A DNA stretch of 64,000 bases from an uncultured Bacteroides sp. (GCA_947074205.1 CAMTOQ010000010.1:1-64000); one strand, 5' to 3'. Numbered from the stretch's first letter, positions 29,611 to 39,885 are shown. Notes: generated by a model not told the origin, from the sequence alone. Program-made: numbers and translations.

Positions 29611-29647
29611 TTCCGATAGTCTTTTACTATAAAGAAGGCTATCGGAA
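29611..29647 (+). other. Stem-loop between gltD and asnB
   Basis: TTCCGATAGTCTT (29611-29623) pairs with AAGGCTATCGGAA (29635-29647), a 13-bp stem with one T-G pair. No T tract follows on the plus strand, so it may be a processing or stability element that separates asnB expression from gltBD. Confidence 0.55.
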
Positions 29648-29696
29648 TAACTATCAAAATAATTCCCCAATACTTACCTCTTAAATTATCTCTACT

Positions 29697-31361
29697 ATGT
29701 GTGGAATTGTAGGCATTTTCAATATAAAAACGCAAACTCCAGAGCTACGTAAGAAAGCTTTACGCATGGCACAAAAAATTCGTCACCGTGGACCCGACTG
29801 GAGCGGTATATACTGTGGCGGCAGCGCTGTATTGGCACACGAAAGATTATCGATTGTCGATCCTAAAAGTGGAGGGCAACCTTTGTATTCGCCTGATAAA
29901 AAACAGATTTTAGCTGTTAATGGTGAGATTTACAACCATCGTGATATCCGTGAGAAATATGCCGATTCGTACGAGTTCCAAACTGGTAGCGACTGCGAAG
30001 TGATTCTTGCCCTTTACAAAGATAAAGGCATTGACTTCCTAGAAGATCTAAGCGGAATCTTTGCTTTTGCACTTTACGATGAAGAAAAAGATGAGTTTCT
30101 TATTGCTCGCGACCCTATCGGAGTGATTCCACTTTACATTGGTTATGATGCTGATGGCAAAGTGTATTTCGGTAGCGAATTGAAAGCACTCGAAGGATTC
30201 TGCGAAAGCTACGAACCTTTCTTACCCGGCCACTACTATTATAGCAAAGAAGGTAAGATGAAGCGTTGGTACAAACGCGACTGGATGGAATATGATGCAG
30301 TGAAGGACAATGAAAGTAGCACCAAAGAAATACATGACGCATTAGAAGATGCTGTTCAGCGTCAATTAATGAGTGATGTGCCCTATGGTGTATTGCTGAG
30401 CGGTGGTTTAGACTCTTCAGTTATTTCTGCTGTAGCTAAGAAATACGCTTCTATGCGTGTAGAAACTGATGGAAAAAGCGAAGCTTGGTGGCCACAACTC
30501 CACTCTTTTGCTGTGGGATTGCAAGGTGCACCCGACTTAGAAAAAGCTCGTGAGGTAGCCGAACATATCGGTACCGTTCATCATGAGATTCACTATACAG
30601 TACAGGAAGGATTGGATGCCATCCGCGACGTGATCTATTTCATTGAAACTTACGATGTGACTACTGTTCGTGCATCTACTCCAATGTATCTGCTAGCACG
30701 TGTCATCAAGTCGATGGGTATCAAAATGGTACTAAGTGGCGAGGGGGCTGATGAAATATTCGGTGGCTATCTCTACTTCCATAAGGCTCCTGATGCACAA
30801 GCCTTCCACGAAGAGACCATTCGCAAGATTAGCAAACTATACCTTTACGATTGCTTGCGTGCCAATAAGAGCCTATCGGCATGGGGTGTAGAAGGTCGTG
30901 TGCCCTTCCTCGATAAAGAATTTATGGATGTGGCTATGCGCACCAATCCTGCAGCCAAAATGGCTCCTGGTAAAATTATTGAGAAAAAAATTGTACGCGA
31001 AGCATTTGCTGATATGCTACCCGAAAGTGTGGCATGGCGCCAAAAGGAGCAATTCAGCGATGGCGTTGGCTACAATTGGATTGACTCGCTAAAAGAAGTA
31101 ACATCAGCTGCTGTTAGCGACGAACAAATGGCCAAAGCTGCAGAACGTTTCCCGATTAACACACCAATGAACAAAGAGGAATACTATTATCGTACTATCT
31201 TCGAAGAGTTCTTCCCTAGTGAAAGCGCTGCGCGCAGCGTACCTAGTGTACCTAGTGTAGCTTGTTCTACAGCCGAAGCACTAGCTTGGGATGCATCCTT
31301 CCAAGGTCAAAACGATCCTAGTGGACGCGCTGTTCGTGACGTCCATGCTGAAGCTTATTAA
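29697..31361 (+). CDS. asnB: Asparagine synthase (glutamine-hydrolysing)
   Basis: Makes asparagine from aspartate, ATP and glutamine. The 554-aa length fits bacterial AsnB. The class II GATase nucleophile is Cys2 (MCGIVGIF), followed by RHRGPDWSG. The synthetase domain has the pyrophosphate loop LLSGGLDSSV and the downstream VLSGEGADEIFGGY. Near the C-terminus a small direct repeat encodes SVPSVPSV. A strong terminator closes the gltB-gltD-asnB operon. Confidence 0.97.
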   Translation: MCGIVGIFNIKTQTPELRKKALRMAQKIRHRGPDWSGIYCGGSAVLAHERLSIVDPKSGGQPLYSPDKKQILAVNGEIYNHRDIREKYADSYEFQTGSDCEVILALYKDKGIDFLEDLSGIFAFALYDEEKDEFLIARDPIGVIPLYIGYDADGKVYFGSELKALEGFCESYEPFLPGHYYYSKEGKMKRWYKRDWMEYDAVKDNESSTKEIHDALEDAVQRQLMSDVPYGVLLSGGLDSSVISAVAKKYASMRVETDGKSEAWWPQLHSFAVGLQGAPDLEKAREVAEHIGTVHHEIHYTVQEGLDAIRDVIYFIETYDVTTVRASTPMYLLARVIKSMGIKMVLSGEGADEIFGGYLYFHKAPDAQAFHEETIRKISKLYLYDCLRANKSLSAWGVEGRVPFLDKEFMDVAMRTNPAAKMAPGKIIEKKIVREAFADMLPESVAWRQKEQFSDGVGYNWIDSLKEVTSAAVSDEQMAKAAERFPINTPMNKEEYYYRTIFEEFFPSESAARSVPSVPSVACSTAEALAWDASFQGQNDPSGRAVRDVHAEAY

Positions 31362-31683
31362 GAATTAGCGTTATATCTTATAATCACAGAGCGTTTAATC
31401 GGTTTTCCAGGCCGTTTAAACGCTTTTCTTATGTATCATTTCCACCTCTATCTCGAGAAAAGTACAATCTATTAATTTCTGAATTCTGCAGAGTTAATAC
31501 AACTTTAAAACTCATATATTACCCAATAATCAACTTTTTTAGCCTCAATGTTTAAATAATTGTATATTTTCTTGCAAATACCATAATTTATTAAGACTTT
31601 CGCAGAGCTTTTGCTTACATATATTAAAACACGAAACAAGCACAAGCGACATAACAATTAAGTATTAATTTAAATTCGATGAA
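31362..31683. other. asnB-aqpZ intergenic region
   Basis: The 322 bp contain the asnB terminator at 31390-31430 and then about 250 bp of AT-rich leader for the aquaporin gene. No exact TAnnTTTG motif is found close to the aquaporin start, and no further gene is apparent. Confidence 0.5.
31390..31430 (+). terminator. Rho-independent terminator after asnB
   Basis: AGCGTTTAA-T-CGG pairs with CCG-T-TTAAACGCT across a short loop and is followed by TTTTCTT. Confidence 0.8.
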
Positions 31684-32355
31684 ATGAAAAAATTACTAGC
31701 TGAAGCACTAGGTACAATGGTCCTTGTTTTGATGGGATGTGGTAGTGCAGTATTCTTCGGTTGCGAACCTATTAATATGCTTGCAGTAGCATTTGCATTT
31801 GGTCTTTCTGTTGTGGCTATGGCCTACACTATCGGTGGTATCTCTGGTTGCCACATCAATCCAGCCATTACATTGGCAGTTTGGATGTCAAAACGTATGA
31901 AAGGTTCTGAAGCTATCGGCTACATGGCAGCACAATGTATTGGTGCTATAGCAGGTTCTGCAATTATCTTTGCATTAACTTCTACTGGTGGTTACGGCGT
32001 ATCTACAGCAACTGGTGCAAACGGTTTTGGCGACGGTCAAATGCTACAAGCATTCATTGCTGAGGTAGTATTTACTTTCGTATTTGTATTGGTGGTACTT
32101 GGTACTACTGACTCTAAAAAAGGTGCCGGCAACTTTGCAGGTCTAGCTATTGGTTTGGCATTAGTATTGGTTCACATCGTATGTATTCCTATCACTGGTA
32201 CTTCTGTAAACCCTGCTCGTAGCCTTGGCCCAGCTCTATTTGCTGGTGGTTCTAACTTGGCTCAACTTTGGTTGTTCATCGTTGCTCCTATGATTGGTGC
32301 GGCTCTTTCTGCAGGTGTATGGGGTATCCTTAGCTGCGAGAAATGCGAGAAATAA
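31684..32355 (+). CDS. aqpZ: Aquaporin Z-type water channel
   Basis: Six-helix MIP-family channel of 223 aa with both pore motifs: NPA at 59-61 and NPAR at 176-179. Comparison with E. coli AqpZ shows the water-selective constriction residues, with Phe39 near AFGL, His164, Thr173 and Arg179, rather than the wider glycerol-facilitator set. An ATG five bases upstream reads into an immediate stop, so the start used here is the only sensible one. It is monocistronic, with a terminator 30 bp after the stop. Confidence 0.93.
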   Translation: MKKLLAEALGTMVLVLMGCGSAVFFGCEPINMLAVAFAFGLSVVAMAYTIGGISGCHINPAITLAVWMSKRMKGSEAIGYMAAQCIGAIAGSAIIFALTSTGGYGVSTATGANGFGDGQMLQAFIAEVVFTFVFVLVVLGTTDSKKGAGNFAGLAIGLALVLVHIVCIPITGTSVNPARSLGPALFAGGSNLAQLWLFIVAPMIGAALSAGVWGILSCEKCEK

Positions 32356-32385
32356 TTCTCTGATATATATTGCGTTATATATTAC

Positions 32386-32419
32386 AAAAGCCAACTGCAC
32401 TTCTCTGCAGTTGGCTTTT
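32386..32419. terminator. Bidirectional terminator between aqpZ and the esterase gene
   Basis: A perfect 14-bp stem, AAAAGCCAACTGCA with TGCAGTTGGCTTTT, around a six-base loop between convergent genes. Confidence 0.85.
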
Positions 32420-32429
32420 ATTGTATATA

Positions 32430-33653
<1,224 letters not shown>

Positions 33654-33661
33654 TTAACAAT

Positions 33662-33669
33662 CAAAATTA
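33662..33669 (-). promoter_or_regulatory. -7 element (TAATTTTG) for the esterase gene
   Basis: Minus-strand TAATTTTG matches TAnnTTTG, 38 bp upstream of the esterase start, with a TTG about 22 bp further upstream. Confidence 0.4.
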
Positions 33670-33711
33670 GCAGAAATAATGATTGCTTCTACAAGATACC
33701 TGAGTTTATTC

Positions 33712-33742
33712 TTGACCTCTGTACTTTTTGTTTCTAATTTTG
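33712..33742 (+). promoter_or_regulatory. Promoter of the antiporter gene (TTG-N20-TAATTTTG)
   Basis: TTG at 33712-33714 and TAATTTTG at 33735-33742 are separated by 20 bp, the normal Bacteroidetes spacing, 53 bp before the start codon. Confidence 0.55.
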
Positions 33743-33795
33743 CACTAATCCGTTTGTAGATTGAAGACACTTATCACTTAACACCAACTATAGCC

Positions 33796-34977
33796 ATGTT
33801 GACTAGCTTAGCATACATATTTCTTTTAGGTTTAGCTTTAGGCTACTGCTTCACAAAACTAAAGCTGCCGGCTCTTTTGGGAATGTTGCTCACTGGGATA
33901 ATTCTTGGGCCACATATCTGCAATTTGATTGCACCCTCACTGTTAGGAATATCTACTGAGTTAAGAAAGATTGCTTTAGTCATCATCCTACTACGTGCCG
34001 GCTTGGCACTCGACATCAAAGACCTGAAAAAGGTAGGTCGACCAGCTCTACTGATGTGCTTTCTGCCTGCCTGCTTCGAGATTGGAGGCATACTACTTTT
34101 AGCGCCACGACTTCTTAACATATCTCTACTCGATGCTGCTATTATGGGAACTGTGGTTGCGGCAGTATCTCCAGCTGTTATTGTTCCCCGCATGTTAATG
34201 TTGATGGAGAAAAAGATTGGTACACGCAAAGGCATACCACAGATGATAATGGCCGCCGGATCGGTAGACGATGTATTTGTCATTGTTTTATTTACTGCCT
34301 TCTTATCACTAGCATCCGGTCATGATGTTTCGGCTTTGAGCTTTATGCAAATCCCCATATCCATTATTACAGGAGTAGCGTTAGGAATCATGGTAGGTTA
34401 TCTACTTACGCTCTACTTTAAGAAATACCACATGCGCGACTCTATCAAATTACTGATCGTGATGAGCTGTGCATTTCTCTTTCTTCAACTTGAAGAAACT
34501 TTAGGATCCTGCCTTCCACTTTCTGCCTTGCTCGCCGTAATGTTTATGGGTATATCTCTATTACACAACTATCCTATCCTTGCTAAACGTATCTCACCCA
34601 AGTTCACTAAACTATGGGTGGCAGCAGAAATTATTTTATTCGTTATGGTGGGAGCAGTTGTCGATATACAATATGCCTTATCAGCAGGATTAGCAGCCGT
34701 TGTGGTAATCTGTTGTGCTATGCTTTTCCGAATGCTAGGAGTATTTGTCAGTACGTTAGGCACGTCGCTCAATGGTAAGGAGCGACTTTTCTGCATGATA
34801 GCCTATCTACCTAAAGCCACAGTACAAGCAGCAATTGGATCACTACCCTTAGCGGTGGGGTTGCCTTGTGGACAGATAGTACTGACAGTAGCGGTATTGT
34901 CCATACTTATCACCGCACCCATTGGCGCAGTGGCAATAGACAAAACTTATAAAAAGCTTTTAGAAATTGAAGAGTAA
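33796..34977 (+). CDS. Cation:proton antiporter (CPA family)
   Basis: Integral membrane protein of 393 aa with about 11-13 hydrophobic helices and no soluble regulatory tail. Family hallmarks are the paired first helices (LLGMLLTGIILGP) and the central core with polar helix breaks (AAVSPAVIVPRML, AAGSVDDVFVIV). The aspartates in GSVDD fit the ion-binding position of CPA2-type exchangers. It likely exports Na+ or K+ in exchange for H+ at the inner membrane. It has its own promoter and a terminator close downstream. The cation specificity is unknown. Confidence 0.85.
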   Translation: MLTSLAYIFLLGLALGYCFTKLKLPALLGMLLTGIILGPHICNLIAPSLLGISTELRKIALVIILLRAGLALDIKDLKKVGRPALLMCFLPACFEIGGILLLAPRLLNISLLDAAIMGTVVAAVSPAVIVPRMLMLMEKKIGTRKGIPQMIMAAGSVDDVFVIVLFTAFLSLASGHDVSALSFMQIPISIITGVALGIMVGYLLTLYFKKYHMRDSIKLLIVMSCAFLFLQLEETLGSCLPLSALLAVMFMGISLLHNYPILAKRISPKFTKLWVAAEIILFVMVGAVVDIQYALSAGLAAVVVICCAMLFRMLGVFVSTLGTSLNGKERLFCMIAYLPKATVQAAIGSLPLAVGLPCGQIVLTVAVLSILITAPIGAVAIDKTYKKLLEIEE

Positions 34978-34983
34978 GAAAAA

Positions 34984-35011
34984 AGTCTCCTCTTACAATG
35001 AAGAGGAGACT
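34984..35011. terminator. Terminator between the antiporter and the sugar operon
   Basis: A perfect 11-bp stem, AGTCTCCTCTT with AAGAGGAGACT. On the minus strand it is followed by a six-T run, so it is best suited to end the leftward sugar operon. It may also stop the convergent antiporter transcript. Confidence 0.75.
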
Positions 35012-35038
35012 CTATTAAGTAACTTGCTTTCAAAAGAG

Positions 35039-35884
35039 CTATTTGATCAATTGAAAAGGAGTTAGAATAGTTCCAGCAGTAGGAATATCTTCCACTAAAG
35101 ATTTTAGTGCATGCTCTATACCGAACACAGCTAGTTGTGCGCTAAAGATATCGACTGTAGCCAACAGCGTTCCATCTTTCAAGTGAGTTTGTATACTGGC
35201 ATCATTATCAAAGCCAACCACAGGAAGATAGACACCTCGCTGCTTCATCACACCCAATGCGCCAAGAGCCATTGCATCATTGCTACAAAAGAGTGCCTTA
35301 ATACCTGGATATTGTTCCCAAATATCTGTGAACACCGAAGCCGCCTTTGCTGTTTCCCAATCTGCAGGTTGCGAAGCTACCAACTTTAAATGGCTTTCAT
35401 TAATAGCTTGCATAAATCCGGCTTTACGCTGATATGCATTATCTGCCGATGACAAGCCTTCAATTATAGCCACCTCATCATTAGATTGAAGCGTTTCACA
35501 AAGACATCTAGCTACTTGGTAGGCTGCAGTGTAGTTGTCAGGTCCCACAAAAGGAACCACTACTCCTGCTTCTCCTAAAAGCTTTTCATCAAGCCTAATA
35601 TCAATATTTACTACCTTAATGCCAGCCTTCACAGCCTCAACAACGGGTGCAACAAGAGCTTTAGAATCAATCGGAACCAAGACAATTGCATCCACATTTT
35701 GGTTGATGAGAGCTCTGACCAATTCAATTTGTACTGTCACCTCTGTTTGCGACTGCGTGCCTACACAAAGCAGCTCTAAATCTGGATAAGATTTGGCGAA
35801 CTCCTTTGCACCGGCCTGCATAGCTTTAAAAAAGTCGGCTTGCAACGACTTCATCACAAGCCCAACTCTAATTACTTTAGACAT
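35039..35884 (-). CDS. RbsB-like sugar-binding protein without signal peptide
   Basis: A 281-aa type I periplasmic-binding-protein fold: RVGLVMKSLQADFFKAM, NVDAIVLVPIDSKAL, FVGPDNYTAAYQVA and CSNDAMALGALG are typical of the RbsB group. It has neither a signal peptide nor a DNA-binding domain. The start cannot be moved upstream, because the in-frame stop of the transporter gene lies only four codons before the ATG. It is last in the sugar operon, 12 bp behind a secondary transporter, and no ABC transporter genes accompany it. A cytoplasmic sensor or sugar buffer is possible. The fold is clear; the function is unknown. Confidence 0.8.
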   Translation of the reverse strand: MSKVIRVGLVMKSLQADFFKAMQAGAKEFAKSYPDLELLCVGTQSQTEVTVQIELVRALINQNVDAIVLVPIDSKALVAPVVEAVKAGIKVVNIDIRLDEKLLGEAGVVVPFVGPDNYTAAYQVARCLCETLQSNDEVAIIEGLSSADNAYQRKAGFMQAINESHLKLVASQPADWETAKAASVFTDIWEQYPGIKALFCSNDAMALGALGVMKQRGVYLPVVGFDNDASIQTHLKDGTLLATVDIFSAQLAVFGIEHALKSLVEDIPTAGTILTPFQLIK

Positions 35885-35896
35885 ATCACGAAGTTG

Positions 35897-36913
35897 TTAG
35901 TTAGACAGAGTGATACAAACTAGCCCCACAATAAACAGTACAAACATGGCTGTGATTAGCGTATTTGTCCCCTTCGGAGCATTCTTAAACTCTTTCCAAA
36001 CAAATACACCCCATATCATTGCAACTACCGGAGCCGCATTGCTCAGCGCATAGGCAATAGCCGGATTGGCAGCACCTGCTCCCATAAAGCTAATAACCAT
36101 ACCGTTCATCCAGATAAAACCACCCAACACACCCACAAGGTGCGTGCGCAAATCACCCGAAAAGTAATCCTTCATAGTAACTTTCTTACCACTCACAGGA
36201 TACTTCATGGCAAAAGCATTAAACAGAGGAGTAGATATAAGAATACCCACCGCAAAGAAGAATACACCAGTAAATGGAGTCAATGTTCCTGTTCCACCTG
36301 CTACATAACCAGGATCAAGCGATTTCACCACTAACCCGTAGAAAAACATGATAGCCATACCTGCTAATACAGCAAGCACTATACCCTTTCCTGGCGTTTT
36401 ATTCTGATGAGAAGAGAGTTTCTTATACGCTTGTCCGGCAATAATGATAGCGGCAACAATGATGGCTACACCTAACCATAGTAGCAGTTGATTGCCTTCA
36501 TATACTTCACCTGCAATGAGTATCAGCATATAGTTGAAGATGATACCTCCAATCCAAGCCAGACCACCGCCTATGGGGAAGCCAACTGACATACCGGCTA
36601 TTGCCATTGCGGCAGTGAGAAGAATATTACCAAAGTTCCACACCACCCCACCAAGAATAGCGTAAAATACACTTTGTCCATCCATCAATGCCAAATCCTC
36701 AAAGAAGCTACGTCCATCATCACCAAATGAACCTAATGTAAGAGCTCCCAACAATGCAGTTAGGAAAAGACCGATCGTAAGATCCCAATAGAAGAGCTCG
36801 AAGCTCCAATTCTTAGCAGCAACCATTTTCTGCGTATTGGCCCAAGATCCCCAACAGATACAGCAAACCACGCAGCATAGTATAGCCAAGATGTAATTAT
36901 TGACTAAAATCAT
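35897..36913 (-). CDS. GRP/RhaT-type sugar permease
   Basis: A 338-aa inner-membrane protein with about ten helices, related to the glucose/ribose porter and L-rhamnose symporter group of the drug/metabolite superfamily. Signatures are CCICWGSWANTQKM at the N-terminus, GVVWNFGNILL, GFPIGGGLAWIGG and YALSNAAPVVAMIWGVFVWKEFK at the end. It is 23 bp from the isomerase gene and shares its operon with the isomerase, kinase and split transketolase, so it should import the sugar this pathway consumes, probably with protons. No SusC/SusD pair is nearby. Confidence 0.82.
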   Translation of the reverse strand: MILVNNYILAILCCVVCCICWGSWANTQKMVAAKNWSFELFYWDLTIGLFLTALLGALTLGSFGDDGRSFFEDLALMDGQSVFYAILGGVVWNFGNILLTAAMAIAGMSVGFPIGGGLAWIGGIIFNYMLILIAGEVYEGNQLLLWLGVAIIVAAIIIAGQAYKKLSSHQNKTPGKGIVLAVLAGMAIMFFYGLVVKSLDPGYVAGGTGTLTPFTGVFFFAVGILISTPLFNAFAMKYPVSGKKVTMKDYFSGDLRTHLVGVLGGFIWMNGMVISFMGAGAANPAIAYALSNAAPVVAMIWGVFVWKEFKNAPKGTNTLITAMFVLFIVGLVCITLSN

Positions 36914-36936
36914 AGTATTAAATTTAAGGAAGTGTG

Positions 36937-38361
36937 TTATTCGTGTACGTATAGATTCCAGCCAAGATAGCTTTCGATGGCCTCCTCTAGAATATCTTTG
37001 ACATCAGTACGAACCATTGCCACATGATGTTCAAATCCATTTTTGCAGATATACTTCATCATTGTCTGTAGGTTGTCTACTTTTGTCACAGCAATACAGC
37101 CATCCATTCCGTAAGGTTCATCGGTAATTTCACCCGTACCTAGATAAGACTTAATACATCCTTTTGTATCATCGGTAGATATACGGAAGAAAGTAAATTC
37201 ACCCGCCTTCACTTTGCCGTATACAGCCCCAAAGGTATTAATCTTACCCAAGGTGCGACCCAATACGCCTAATGTACCCAGCTTTATATCATTCTGAATA
37301 AATGATTTTGGGAAGTTACCACAATGTGTGCAAACACACTTATTACGATCTTCTGCGAAGTTATTATTCCAGTCTAGCAAGGCCGAAGCGCGTTTAGAAG
37401 CTAGCGTCAATGCATACATAGAGATAGCACCTGCAATATCAACCTCACAAGCAGCAGGGATCAACTTATCTCCTAGCATACTCATTGTAACGCAAGCTGC
37501 ACATCCATAATTTTGCTCCAAAGAGTCCCAACACTGGATGGCTACTGCATTCACCTCATTATCTTTCATCCAACGTTCCACTGCAACACCGAATTTAGCC
37601 TGAAGCATCAACTTACCTGAATATTCATCAGGAACAGTAGCATACTTTTTCACCTCTTCCATCTTTTGCAATAGCTCGGCATCCGTGTCCTCAATATTGC
37701 GAGCTGCACCTAGTATTTCCGAAAGGTCTACCGGAACAACTGTAATACCGGAAGCTTGCAGAATCTTCTCACTTGCACGAACTGTTTGGAAACCTGCAGG
37801 ACGAACACCAATAGCACCAATACGAGCATGACGCAAGCCATTGACTACTCTACAAACCGCTGCAAAGCGATTGATATCTTTAATCAAAAGGTCTGAGTAG
37901 ATAGAATAGGTATGTAGTGTAGTATCAGTAAAAGGAATGCCATATTGATAAAGATTGTTGCAAACAGATATCTTACCACAGAAAGCATCGCGGCGACTAT
38001 CCAGATCCACTTTATCGTTCTCGTCATCACAAGCTTGAACCAATATAGGAACATTTAGATCGGCCCCACTAATAGCATTGATGATGCCTATTTCGAAGCC
38101 GAAGTTGGGAAGAGAAACGATGATACCATCGATACGATCACGGTGTTCGCGGAAGAGTTTCGCACATTTTAATCCATCCTCGCGTGTTTCTATGCTGCTA
38201 CTTCCTGTAGGTGTAGCATCTTCGGGTAGAATTACATAGTCGTAACCTTGTTCGGTAAGTGTTTTTAGAAGGTGAGAACGTACATCTCTTGCTAACTCTG
38301 AGTTAAAAAAGGCGCGTGTACCAATGATTACGCCAAAGCACATTTTCTTTTTGTTTTCCAT
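36937..38361 (-). CDS. L-fucose/L-arabinose isomerase-family sugar isomerase
   Basis: A 474-aa cytoplasmic protein of the FucI/AraA-like family, smaller than E. coli FucI (591 aa). Recognisable stretches include FGVIIGTRAFFN at the N-terminus, GIIVSLPNFGFE, the central IQCWDSLEQNYGCAAC and ACEVDIAGAISMYAL (acidic residues placed like the metal site), and a C-terminal GFEHHVAMV histidine. It should convert an imported aldose to the ketose that the adjacent FGGY kinase phosphorylates. The specific sugar is not evident; D-apiose is the best candidate from context, not from residues. Several cysteine pairs (CVCTHCGNF) are an oddity of this subgroup. Confidence 0.8.
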   Translation of the reverse strand: MENKKKMCFGVIIGTRAFFNSELARDVRSHLLKTLTEQGYDYVILPEDATPTGSSSIETREDGLKCAKLFREHRDRIDGIIVSLPNFGFEIGIINAISGADLNVPILVQACDDENDKVDLDSRRDAFCGKISVCNNLYQYGIPFTDTTLHTYSIYSDLLIKDINRFAAVCRVVNGLRHARIGAIGVRPAGFQTVRASEKILQASGITVVPVDLSEILGAARNIEDTDAELLQKMEEVKKYATVPDEYSGKLMLQAKFGVAVERWMKDNEVNAVAIQCWDSLEQNYGCAACVTMSMLGDKLIPAACEVDIAGAISMYALTLASKRASALLDWNNNFAEDRNKCVCTHCGNFPKSFIQNDIKLGTLGVLGRTLGKINTFGAVYGKVKAGEFTFFRISTDDTKGCIKSYLGTGEITDEPYGMDGCIAVTKVDNLQTMMKYICKNGFEHHVAMVRTDVKDILEEAIESYLGWNLYVHE

Positions 38362-38403
38362 TTTAGTTATAAATATTAGATTGAATAAAATTATTTCTTG
38401 TAG

Positions 38404-39885
38404 TTACTTTATGAGTTGTTGCACGGCCTCACTCCAGCCTTTATACAAAACCTCCACCCGATTACTATCCATCTTTGGTGAGAATAGAGAGTTGCTGGTA
38501 CGCAGTTTCGAGACTTCTTCAAAACTACTCCAAACCTTGCGGGCAAATCCATTCATTATAATGGCTCCAAGTGCGGAGGCTTCTTCTACTTCCGAGCGAT
38601 TAATAGTAGACTCGAGCATATCCGCTTGAAATTGCATTAAGAATTGATTGCGGGTTGGTCCACCATCCACACGCAGTTCGGTGAGTGGCACACCTGCTGT
38701 TTTAGTCATCATATCCGTAAGGTCTTTCACTTGATAGACTATGGATTCCAATGCTGCTCTTAATAAGTGTGGTCGCATTGTAGCTAAAGTCATACCAAAG
38801 ATAGCTGCTTTAACATCGGGGTTCCACCATGGCGCTCCTAGGCCTGCAAACGCCGGTACTAAATAAACGCCCCCATTGTCGGGCACAGAAGTAGCAATAG
38901 TTTCTATCTCTTGAGGTGAATTGATAAGCTTCAGATTGTCGGCCAACCATTTGATGGTTGCACCTGTGCAGTGAATATTACCCTCAAAAGCATAGAACAC
39001 TTTACCTAAAGCTGCGAAACCAACCGAAGTGACCAAGCCTTTTGGAGGTGCAGCTGCCACCTCTCCTATATTTACCATCACAGAAGAACCAGTACCATAG
39101 GTTGCTTTACCCATTCCAGCATTAAAACACATCTGCCCCGTCAAAGCTCCATGAGAGTCACCCAACACCCCTGCAATCTGTATAGGTGTAGCAAACAGTC
39201 CCTCAACGGTTGTTTCACCAAAGATGGCATCACAAGGCAAAGGTTTAGGAAGCATCGATTTGGGGACAGTAAACAGACCCAGTAGTTCTTCGTCCCATTG
39301 CAAGGTATGAATATTGAAAAGTAGTGTACGTGAAGCATTCGTGTAGTCGGTAGCGTGTACTTTCCCCTCTGTGAGTTTCCAGATGAGCCATGCATCAATG
39401 GTGCCCAAAAGAAGGTCGCCATTGTCTGCCAACTCTCTTGCGCCGTTCACATTATCGAGTATCCATTTCACACCGCTAGCCGAGAAGTAAGGATCTATTA
39501 GCAGACCACTGCGTTTTTGTACCAATTCTGTATGCCCTGCATTTTTCAGTTGGGCACAGATCTCAGTACCGCGTTGACATTGCCACACCACCGCATTGGT
39601 GATGGGCTTGCCAGTCTTTCTGTTCCAAACCACCACCGTTTCGCGCTGGTTGGTCAACCCCAATGAATATGAGGCGCTCTTATCCTCCTTTTCCAGAAGA
39701 AGAGCTATTGCTTTTATAGTATTAGCATAAATTTCCTCCGCATCATGTTCCACCCAACCTGCTTTGGGGTAGTACTGCTGATGGTCTATATTAACTCGGC
39801 TCAACAACTGGCATTGCTCTGTAAAGAGCATAGCCTTAGTGGCCGACGTGCTTTGGTCAATTGCTATTATTCTATGTGTATTCAT
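38404..39885 (-). CDS. FGGY kinase of glycerol-kinase type with altered substrate pocket
   Basis: A 493-aa carbohydrate kinase that resembles GlpK closely (AIDQSTSATKAM, TNQRETVVVW, DYTNASRTLLFNIHTL). Aligned to E. coli GlpK the numbering is offset by two. Glycerol contacts Arg83, Glu84, Trp103, Tyr135 and Asp245 are kept as Arg81, Glu82, Trp101, Tyr133 and Asp243. Gln246 is Ser244 and Phe270 is Ser268, which should widen the pocket. An isomerase and split transketolase flank it, and no glycerol genes do. I therefore infer phosphorylation of a ketose rather than glycerol. Automatic annotation as glycerol kinase would probably be misleading. Confidence 0.83.
   Translation of the reverse strand: MNTHRIIAIDQSTSATKAMLFTEQCQLLSRVNIDHQQYYPKAGWVEHDAEEIYANTIKAIALLLEKEDKSASYSLGLTNQRETVVVWNRKTGKPITNAVVWQCQRGTEICAQLKNAGHTELVQKRSGLLIDPYFSASGVKWILDNVNGARELADNGDLLLGTIDAWLIWKLTEGKVHATDYTNASRTLLFNIHTLQWDEELLGLFTVPKSMLPKPLPCDAIFGETTVEGLFATPIQIAGVLGDSHGALTGQMCFNAGMGKATYGTGSSVMVNIGEVAAAPPKGLVTSVGFAALGKVFYAFEGNIHCTGATIKWLADNLKLINSPQEIETIATSVPDNGGVYLVPAFAGLGAPWWNPDVKAAIFGMTLATMRPHLLRAALESIVYQVKDLTDMMTKTAGVPLTELRVDGGPTRNQFLMQFQADMLESTINRSEVEEASALGAIIMNGFARKVWSSFEEVSKLRTSNSLFSPKMDSNRVEVLYKGWSEAVQQLIK

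Noticed and set aside
29202..29735. 177-codon minus-strand ORF opposite the gltD end and asnB start
   Set aside because: It is antisense to two certain genes, has no family resemblance, and runs through the gltD-asnB hairpin. It is a shadow frame.
31238..31256. 9-bp direct repeats (GTACCTAGT) inside asnB as a sign of mobile insertion
   Set aside because: They only encode SVPSVPSV in a variable C-terminal segment; gene length and flanking conserved text are normal.
38404..39885. Plain glycerol kinase (glpK) in a glycerol operon
   Set aside because: No glycerol-3-phosphate dehydrogenase or facilitator is in the operon (the aquaporin at 31.7 kb is water-type and separate). Two glycerol-site residues are changed.
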